A DNA stretch of 64,000 nt from Bacillota bacterium (GTDB lineage Bacteria; Bacillota; UBA4882; UBA8346): assembly GCA_023402395.1 (NCBI GenBank), contig JAEYGI010000016.1:15739-79738 (forward strand). Direction: 5' to 3'. A program made the position numbers and the translations under genes. Positions 1 through 8,300 of this stretch are shown here, piece by piece. The notes under the pieces are model-generated. The model was given only the letters and a program-made list of their open reading frames with translations, searched no databases and was not told where the DNA came from. Every line of letters starts with the position of its first letter. The stretch's first letter is position 1.

Positions 1-372
1 GGCGTCGGCCCGAACCACCAGGGCCGCGCCGCCGCTGGCCGCGCCGGCCACAATCTTCAATAACGTCCCCTGGGTCCGCATATATCCGGTGATCGCCGGA
101 TTGGGCCCGATATAGGCCAGATCCAGATTGCCGGACATCATGGCCTCGATCACCGACGGTCCGGCGTTGAAGATGTATTTTTCAATCTCGACCCCGTCGC
201 CCAGGGCCTTGGCGAACGTCCCGTCAGCGATGCCGATTACCGCCTGGGCATGGGTGATGTTGGGGAAATACCCGACCCGGATCGCCGTTGTCCGGCCATG
301 CCCCGTCCCGAGCGACATCACTACGGCCAGACAAGCCAATAAGGCTATCCATAAATGCTTATCGCGCCACAT
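1..372 (-). CDS. ABC transporter substrate-binding protein, SsuA/TauA-NMT1 type (partial, C-terminus off window)
   Basis: Reading leftward from an ATG at 372 gives 124 residues that run off the left edge. After a hydrophobic signal segment, the mature start reads IRVGYFPNITHAQAVIG, followed by AMMSGNLDLAYIGPNPAI. This is the usual opening of periplasmic binding proteins for aliphatic sulfonates, nitrate or taurine (NMT1/THI5-like fold), which hand substrate to an ABC importer. A GGAGGG ribosome site lies 6-7 bases upstream of the ATG. The signal segment contains a Cys but it sits inside the hydrophobic core with no typical lipobox, so the protein looks secreted and soluble. The permease and ATPase would lie to the left. 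Substrate cannot be told. Confidence 0.85.
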   Translation of the reverse strand, partial: MWRDKHLWIALLACLAVVMSLGTGHGRTTAIRVGYFPNITHAQAVIGIADGTFAKALGDGVEIEKYIFNAGPSVIEAMMSGNLDLAYIGPNPAITGYMRTQGTLLKIVAGAASGGAALVVRADA

Positions 373-584
373 TCCTATCCCTCCCCGATTTGTTCCGGGA
401 GCATCATATGCAGGGCACGGGCAAAAGGCATCCCCGCCGGGGCGGAATGCGCCAAATTTCCAATTATCCATATTAAAGCCTGTAAAAAATCGTTTTTCGA
501 AAAAATCGCGCCGTTTCTGACGAAAATTTAATATCCTCTTTAAAAAAGTTGTCCCAATTCTTTTTTGGTTTTTTACATAAAATA

Positions 585-613
585 TTGACAATCGTCTATT
601 TGTTATCTATAGT
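585..613 (+). promoter_or_regulatory. Sigma-A-type promoter of the collar/adhesin operon
   Basis: TTGACA at 585-590, a 17-base spacer and TATAGT at 608-613 form a near-consensus promoter about 50 bases before the first collar gene. The rest of the spacer from 373 to 584 is AT-rich and shows no gene; it must also hold the leftward promoter of the binding protein at 1-372, which I could not place. Confidence 0.8.
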
Positions 614-668
614 AATACTAGTAAATAATGTCATCATTGTAATACATATGAACAGGAGGAATTTTCTT

Positions 669-911
669 ATGGATCCCTTTATTGGACAGATCGAGCTGTA
701 CCCCTTCGGGTTCGCCCCGATGGGTTGGATGGAATGTAACGGAGCCACTTTGAAAATCTCCACCAATCAGGCGCTCTATTCGCTGCTCGGTACAATGTAT
801 GGAGGCGATGGCCGAACGACCTTCGGCATTCCCGACCTGCGCAACGCCTCGCCCAATCCGAACATGCACTATTGCATCGCGCTTCAGGGAATCTACCCGA
901 GTCGTGGTTAA
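669..911 (+). CDS. Mini phage-tail-collar (Mdp-like) protein 1
   Basis: An 80-residue protein with the tail collar signature of microcystin-dependent-protein/tail-fibre families: FAPMGWMECNG, then NQALYSLLG, MYGGDG and TTFGIPDL. Ordinary family members are roughly 160-200 residues with a GRVPVH.G...SHTH-type central region. Here that centre is missing and the PDL motif joins almost directly to the family-style C-terminus CIALQGIYPSR. The start is the ATG at 669 because AGGAGG lies 9 bases upstream; the frame is open further upstream but has no ribosome site there. No signal peptide. It is followed after 20 bases by a paralogue. In phages this domain trimerises in fibres or baseplates; its role in a chromosomal operon with adhesins is unknown. 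Confidence 0.85.
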   Translation: MDPFIGQIELYPFGFAPMGWMECNGATLKISTNQALYSLLGTMYGGDGRTTFGIPDLRNASPNPNMHYCIALQGIYPSRG

Positions 912-931
912 GCTGTGAAAGGAGATTCACT

Positions 932-1174
932 ATGGACTATTTTTTGGGATTGATCATGCTCATGCCCTATAACTTCGCGCCGATGGACTGGACGTTCTGC
1001 AATGGGCAAATTCTTCCGATTCGAGAAAATACGGCGTTATATTCCCTGATCGGCAATACTTACGGCGGCGACGGCGTTACCACCTTCGCTCTGCCCAACT
1101 TGCAAGGCGCGGAACCTATTCCCAATATGCATTATTGCATTTGCTTGGCGGGAATCTACCCGACCCGCGATTAG
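932..1174 (+). CDS. Mini phage-tail-collar (Mdp-like) protein 2
   Basis: A second 80-residue collar protein, about half identical to the preceding one, with FAPMDWTFCNG, NTALYSLIG, TYGGDG, TTFALPNL and the closing PNMHYCICLAGIYPTR. The AAAGGAG ribosome site at 918-924 selects the ATG at 932. It shares the lack of the usual central collar region, so the short form is not a one-off truncation but a stable duplicated type. No signal peptide or membrane segment. It is presumably co-transcribed with 669-911 and the discoidin protein at 1238-2269. A role as a surface or fibre tip component is inference. Confidence 0.85.
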   Translation: MDYFLGLIMLMPYNFAPMDWTFCNGQILPIRENTALYSLIGNTYGGDGVTTFALPNLQGAEPIPNMHYCICLAGIYPTRD

Positions 1175-1237
1175 TCGCCCCGCTAACCAGTATGGCAAAT
1201 CCCGCCCCAGGCGGGAGCTTTGAAAGGACGTGTCAAA

Positions 1238-2269
1238 ATGAGCAATCTTGCCCTAAATAAAGCCGCGATCGCCAATAATTCCATCTTACCCTTCACTCCG
1301 GACCGGGCGGTAAACGGCGACGCCACTCCGACCAGCCGCTGGCTTGGTCAGACCCCAGAAAATTGGCTGAGGGTTGATCTGGGCCAGCTTTACTGGGTCA
1401 ATCGCTGGGTCGTCAAAATGATGGGCGTCTCCGGCTGGCCTTCAGCCAGCTACAATCTGTCCGGATATACGCTTCAGGGAAGCAACGACACGGCGAGCTG
1501 GAACAACCTGGACACAGTCACCGGCAATCAGTCCAACGCTACCGACCGGACCTTTATGCCGGGAAAGTACCGCTATTACCGTGTCTATGTCAATGACGGC
1601 CTGAATGTCAACAAAACCCTGGCCTCCATCGTCGAGCTGGAACTCTACGAGACCGCGACCCCGCCCTATCTGACCAATCTGGCGTTCAGTCAGGGCACGC
1701 TCACTCCGTCGTTCAACGGCAAGCAATATATTTATAACGCCTCCGTGGCAAATACGGTTCAGTCCATCACGGTCACTCCGACCACCAATTCCGCCTACGG
1801 CGCGACGATCAAGGTCAACAACACCGTGGTTCAGAGCGGGAGCCCCTCGGCGCCGATCACCGTAAACCCCGGCCAAAATACGATTTCGGTCCAGGTAACC
1901 ACTCCTTCGGGGCAGGATACCTATATCATTGCCGTGACCAAAGGCGGCAGCAGCGTTGGGGAGTTAAGCAATCTCGTCGTCAAGAATACCAGGGGTAGCG
2001 TGGTTCCGCTGAATCCAGCCTTCGATTCGAAGGAATTTTACTACACCGCGACGGTTTCCAATAATACCAGCGTGATTAATGTCACTCCCACATTCTCGGA
2101 TCCGAACGCCACTATCGATGTGACCCTCGGCACACAGGTCTTTACCGTGAAAAGCGAACAAACCGCTCAGCTCAATCTGGATTACGGGACGAATACGATT
2201 ATCGTTCAAGTCAAGGGCGCTCCTGACGAAAACGCCTATAAGCTCGATATCATCCGGCAGCAAAACTGA
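1238..2269 (+). CDS. F5/8 type C (discoidin) domain protein with two cadherin-like beta-sandwich domains
   Basis: A 343-residue protein. Residues 1-145 form a discoidin-type carbohydrate-binding domain (NLALNKAAIANNS, AVNGDATPTSRWLG, WLRVDLGQLYWVNRW, YRYYRVYVND). Residues ~150-235 and ~243-340 are two cadherin-like beta-sandwich repeats, each with F..K.Y.Y.A.V.N...I.VTP and a closing G.NTI.VQV element. The start is the ATG at 1238 with GAAAGGA upstream; a TTG at 1220 lies in front of that site. No signal peptide is visible, odd for a binding protein of this kind, unless it is exported with the neighbouring collar proteins. It probably binds glycans at a surface; the ligand is unknown. A perfect-stem terminator follows at 2292. 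Confidence 0.8.
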   Translation: MSNLALNKAAIANNSILPFTPDRAVNGDATPTSRWLGQTPENWLRVDLGQLYWVNRWVVKMMGVSGWPSASYNLSGYTLQGSNDTASWNNLDTVTGNQSNATDRTFMPGKYRYYRVYVNDGLNVNKTLASIVELELYETATPPYLTNLAFSQGTLTPSFNGKQYIYNASVANTVQSITVTPTTNSAYGATIKVNNTVVQSGSPSAPITVNPGQNTISVQVTTPSGQDTYIIAVTKGGSSVGELSNLVVKNTRGSVVPLNPAFDSKEFYYTATVSNNTSVINVTPTFSDPNATIDVTLGTQVFTVKSEQTAQLNLDYGTNTIIVQVKGAPDENAYKLDIIRQQN

Positions 2270-2291
2270 ACCGTTTCCAAACTACCGGTTG

Positions 2292-2334
2292 AAGATACCT
2301 GGAGCGAAACCGATTCGCTCCAGGTATCTTTGTG
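2292..2334 (+). terminator. Intrinsic terminator after the collar-discoidin genes
   Basis: A perfect 17-bp stem (2292-2308 with 2314-2330) with a 5-base loop, followed by a short T-rich stretch. It separates the collar-discoidin transcript from the giant adhesin, possibly only partly, because the next gene begins within 50 bases and shows no strong promoter of its own. Confidence 0.85.
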
Positions 2335-2376
2335 TTTCACTTGCCTGGTTCAAGAAATTATTGGGAGGGATGGGAT

Positions 2377-5300
2377 ATGGCTCACCAACGAAAGAGTCTC
2401 TGCCTCAGTCTGCTGCTGTTGGCGGTCTTCGCCGGCTTTCTGCCGGGAATCGGACTGGCAGACCAAACTTGGAGCTGCGTTGACGGCGGCGCCGCTCAGG
2501 GACTCAATATCGGAGCCTCTTCGGATGCGATCTCCATCGCAACCGCGGCATTCAGCGATAATTTATACGTAATGTGGCGGGAACAAGCGGATATTAGCCG
2601 AATTTACATCAAACGGCATAGCATAAGGGATAACCAATGGTACCCCGCAGGAATCAGCTCAGCTGAACTCTATCATCAGTTACCTCAAGCAGGGTCTTCC
2701 ACAACGGATGGCTGGAACGGTGTTCTGCCCGCTTTGGCGGTCTATAACAACACTCTTTATGCGGCTTGGATGGAGCAGAAAAAATATTACATCAGTGGTA
2801 TTTCCGCTCCCTATTTTTCTGATTATATCCGGGTTTACCGCTATAACGGCAGCGGTTGGGAAATGGCCAGCGCCGCGGGGCTCGGGGATGGAAGTTATAT
2901 TAATAAAAATCCCGATGGCCGCTCCATTCAAAAAATTTCCCTGGCGGTCTGTGGAAACTATCTTTACGCAGCCTGGGACGAAAACTGGAATGAAAAATAT
3001 CGGGTCAGAGTCAGCCGCTTCGATGGGACACACTGGAGCGAGCTCGACACCAAAGGCAATGCCGACGATAATGACGACGGCTTAAATTATGACTCCGCCA
3101 AAGACGCCAAATACCCATCGTTGGCCTCGTGGGGTGATCAACTCTATGCCACCTGGGAAGAATTGGGGGCGACGGGTAAAAGCCTACTCCGGCTTAAAAG
3201 CTTTAACGGGTCCAACTGGAGTTCCGCGAATGATATCGGTGGGTTAAATTATAGCCCCGCCAATTATGGTGTCGAGGCGGGGTCATCATCCCTAACGGTA
3301 TATAACGGAGCTCTTTATGGGTTTTGGACCGAGGCGTCTCACCCTTATGAGGGTTTTTACTATCCTCAAGTCCGCGTCAGATATTATTCCGGCTCCGGTT
3401 GGAGTTGGGCCGATGGGGGAGATAGCTCCGGGTGGAATCATGACCCAACGGTAGGTGCGACAAATCCGCAGGCAATTACCCATCACAATCGGCTCTATTG
3501 CGTATGGGGCGAAATCGATTCTGAAAATTTTCTTCATTCACAAATTCGAGCCGCGGTTTATGGCGGCGCGAGCCGTGCGCTTATTGATGGAGGCGGGCCC
3601 TATGGCATTAACTACCAAACGGCTCAGAATGCGGTTAAACCCATTTTATCCGTTTACCAAGGGGAACTTTACGTCGCTTGGCTTGAAGAGAGTGCTATTA
3701 ACCAAAAAAAAGTACGCGTTTACAAGACCCAGCTTGCTCCGACCTTAGCCGCGGCCGCCACCGGTTCGGTCAGCGCGACCCGGGCTACGATTACTGGGTC
3801 GGTGACCTATAGCAGCGGGGGATCAGTTTCCGTTTACGGCGTCCAATATAAGAAGCATTCCGATGCTACTTATACAACCGCTTCCAATCTTTCGGGGACC
3901 AGCGGCTCGTTCTCCGCGACCCTGACCGGACTGAGCCCTTCCACCGCATACGACCTGCGGACCTTCGCCACCAATCCGTTGGGAACCTCCTACGGCGATC
4001 CGGTGACGTTCACCACCGCCGCGTTGACCATGTCCCTCGCCGGGACATTGTTCGAAGCCGGCCTGAACGCGCAGAGCATCGACGTGACATTATCGGATCC
4101 CATCTGGAACGACCTCTCGTTAGACGTGTCCAGCTTTACCCTGACCGGCGCGCCGTCCGGCCTGACCATTGAGAGCATCACCAATATCGACGATACGCGT
4201 TGCACGGTGAACCTGGCCTATGACGGTCCCGACTTTGATAGCGATAAGACCGGCATCGGTCTGACGATCGCCGGCGCGGAGTTCACGACCGGGGCCGACC
4301 TCTCGTCCTCCAACAGCCTGACGATTAGCGCGGTCAATGACGACGAATCGATTACTATCTCCGATGACGGCATCTATCAAGGCACTGAGGATGGCGAGGT
4401 TATCACTGTCACCTTACACGGCGGGACCTTTGCCTCGACTCTCAATCCGTCCAGTTGGACCGTAGCCAACTTACCCGCCGGCGTAAGCAAGGGAAGCGTT
4501 ACCCGAGAAAATAAAACGATCGTCCGAATCACTCTCTCCGGAAACGCCACTTCGGCTTATGGCTCGGATATCACCAACGTCACGGTGACCTGCCCGGCCA
4601 CGGACTATAACGATTCCAGCGGGGGCGGATCTCTTTCGGCCGATACCGGCGTGGTCTTTCATGCCCAAACCCCACCCATAGTAAGCACGGAAAGCGCCAC
4701 TTCCATCACCGCGTCTGCCGCGACGCTCGGAGGCGACGTAATCTCGGACGGTGGAGCGGGTATTGTCGAACGAGGGATCGAGTGGAAGGAAGCTTCGGCT
4801 ACCACTTACCAGAAGGAGAGCACGGGCGGAACTACCGGCAGTTACAGCATCTCCCTCACGACCCTGAATTCCGATACCCAATATGACTATCGGGCTTATG
4901 CCGTTAACCCCAGGGGAACATCCTACGGGGCGAAAAAGAGTTTTACCACGGTAACGATTCCGCCTTTGATCGACCGTAACGACCGGCTGATTATCGCCGA
5001 GGACAGCGGAGCCGCGACCATCGCGGGTAAGCTTGCCGTGGCCGACTCCGTGCAGGGCCCCTCGGCGTTAACATTGACCATTGGAGCGGCTCCCGCCAAG
5101 GGTGCCCTAACCAAGGACGGAACCACGCTCGGATCGGGGAGCGCCTTTACTCAAGCCGATATCGATAATGACCGGATTAAATATCGGCCGAACGACAACG
5201 CATACGGCGACGATAGCTTTACCTTCACCGTATCCGACGGCGCGGGCGGGACCATCGGCGCGACTACCTTCAATATTACGATTACGGCTGTCAATGACCC

Positions 5301-8300
5301 GCCGGTCCTGGCTAAAAACACCGGACTTACCGTTAATGAAGACAGCGCGGCCACGGCCATCGGCAACTCCTCGCTTCAGGCTACCGATGTCGATCATGGC
5401 GCCGCTTCGCTGGTCTTTACCGTTGGAACGGCTCCCGTCAAGGGCGCCCTAACCAACGGCGGAACCACGCTCGGAGCGGGGGGCACCTTTACACAAGCAG
5501 ATATTAATAACGGCTTGATTAAGTATACCCCGAGCGCCAACGCCAACGGGCCCGACAATTTCACCTTCACCGTATCCGATGGCGCGGGCGGAACCATCGG
5601 CGCAACTGCCTTCAATATTACAATTACGGCTGTCAATGACCCGCCGGTCCTGGCTAAAAACACCGGACTTACCGTTAATGAAGACAGCGCGGCCACGGCC
5701 ATCGACAACTCCTCGCTTCAGGCTACCGATGTCGATCATGACGCCGCTTTGCTGGTCTTTACCGTTGGAACGGCTCCCGTCAAGGGCGCCCTAACCAACG
5801 GCGGAACTGCGCTCGGAGTGGGGGGCACCTTTACACAAGCAGATATTAACAACGGCTTGATTAAGTATACCCCGAGCGCCAACGCCAACGGGCCCGACAG
5901 TTTCACCTTCACCGTATCCGACGGTGCGGGCGGAACCATCGGCGCAACCACCTTCAATATCACAATTACGGCCGCAAATGATGCACCGATAGATATCTCG
6001 CTCTCAACTACCAGCATTTCTGAGAACTCCGCCATTGGAACCACGGTCGGAACGCTCGGCGCTACCGACCCCGACGGCGATACGTCATTCACCTATGCGC
6101 TGGTTCCAGGTACGGGAAGCACGGACAACGCTTCATTCCAAATCTCCGACTCGAATCTGCTCATCAACGCCGTATTTGATTTTGAGACCAAGAGTAGTTA
6201 CAGCATTCGCGTGAGAGTCATCGACGACGGCGGTGCTTCCTTCGAAAAGCAGTTCACCGTCACGGTTACCAATGTCAACGATGCGCCGGTCAATATCACC
6301 TTGTCCAATAGCACGGTAGCCGAGAACTCCACCATTGGAACCACCATCGGAACGCTCAGCGCCACCGACCCCGACGGCGATACGTCGTTCACCTATACGC
6401 TGGTTCCGGGTACGGGAAGCACGGACAACGCTTCATTCCAAATCTCCGGCTCGAATCTGCTCACCAATGCCGTGCTTGATTACGAAACCAAGAGCAGTTA
6501 CAGCATTCGCGTGAGAACCACCGACGGCGGCGGAGCTTCCTTCGAGAAGCAGTTCACCGTCACGATTAGCAACCTCAACGAAGCACCGGCCAATATCACC
6601 TTGTCCAAGAGCACGGTGGCCGAGAACTCCGCCATTGGAACCACAATCGGAACGCTCAGCGCCACCGACCCCGACGGCGATACGTCGTTCACCTATAAGC
6701 TGGTTCCAGGCACGGGAAGCACGGACAATGCTTCATTCCAAATCTCCGGCCCGAATCTGCTCACCAATGCCATGTTCGACTTTGAAACCAAGAGCAGCCA
6801 CAGCATTCGCGTGAGAGCCACCGACGGCGGCGGAGCTTCCTTCGAGAAGCAGTTCACCGTCACGGTTAGCAACCTCAACGAAGCGCCGGCCAATATCACC
6901 TTGTCCAATAGCACGGTAGCCGAGAACTCCGCCATTGGAACCACCATCGGAACGCTCAGCGCCACCGACCCCGACGGCGATACGTCGTTCACCTATGCGC
7001 TGGTTCCAGGCACGGGAAGCACGGACAATGCTTCATTCCAAATCTCCGGCCCGAATCTGCTCACCAATGCCATGTTCGACTTTGAAACCAAGAGCAGCCA
7101 CAGCATTCGCGTGAGCGTCACTGACGGCGGCGGAGCTTCCTTCGAGAAGCAGTTCACCGTCACAGTTAGCAACCTCAACGAAGCGCCAACCCTGGTCAAA
7201 AACAGCCGATTGACCGTATCCGTAAACTCCGCGGCGGTCAGCATCACCGCCACGTTGGCGGCGACCGATCCCGACCATCGTCCGGACCAGGTGATCTTCA
7301 CTCTGACAACAGCTCCGGCCAAAGGCCAGTTGCAAAAGAGTGGCGTGGCCCTGGCCACGGGAGGAACCTTCACCCAGGATGACCTGGACAACAACAGAAT
7401 CGCCTACCGGCCCAACTCCACCGCTTCCGGAAGCGACAGCTTCGACTTTATCGTCAGCGACGGCGCCGAAGCTAAGATCAATGGGAGTTTCTCCATTAGC
7501 ATCGGTTCCGCGACCTTCGCCGCCGACCCGACCCTAGCCGAAAGCAACCTGAACGGGAGCGTGCTCACGGTTACTCTGGACGGAATCACTTTCAAAGATA
7601 ACAGCCCGGCGCCGGGGAACTACATCCTGAACAACGCGCCGGCGGGATTGACTGTCCAAAGCGCTTCCAATGTCAATAGTGGCGTATGCCGGCTCACCCT
7701 GGCCTTCAGCGGCGTTCTCGACAACGACGTCGCCAATCTGGGACTGACCATTCGCGGCGCAGAGCTGGAGACAAACGCCGACCTGACCGCGTCCAATATC
7801 CTGTCCATCGTTAACGACCAAACTCCGCCCCGGCTCCAGACCAACGCCGGACTCACCCTTGACGCCGATAGCGGAGCCGTCCTGATTACCCAAGCCATGT
7901 TGCGGACGGTTGACTCCGAAGAAGCGGCGGCGGATCTAACCTATACCATTCAAACCGCTCCCGCTAAAGGAACTCTTTCCCGGAGCGGCCAGCCGCTGAG
8001 CGCAGGAAGCGCCTTCTCCCAGGCCGACATCGACCAAAACCTGATCAGTTACACTCCGAACGGGAATGCCGGCGGACCGGACGGCTTCGGCTTCACGGTC
8101 TCCGACGGCACCAACGGCGGCACTATCAACGGGAGTTTCGCGATCAGCATCAGACTCTACGCCACTATCGCCGCGGATCAGACGCTGACCGGAACCAACC
8201 TGGACGGCCGGGTCGTCACTGTGACCCTGGTGGGCGCCAAATTCATCAGCCAGGAATTGGCGGGGGCCGATTTTACCCTGAATAACCCGCCAACCGGTTT

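Noticed and set aside
549..668. Upstream extension of the first collar gene with a hydrophobic N-terminus
   Set aside because: It would begin before the promoter -35 box at 585 and lacks a ribosome site; AGGAGG before 669 fixes the start.
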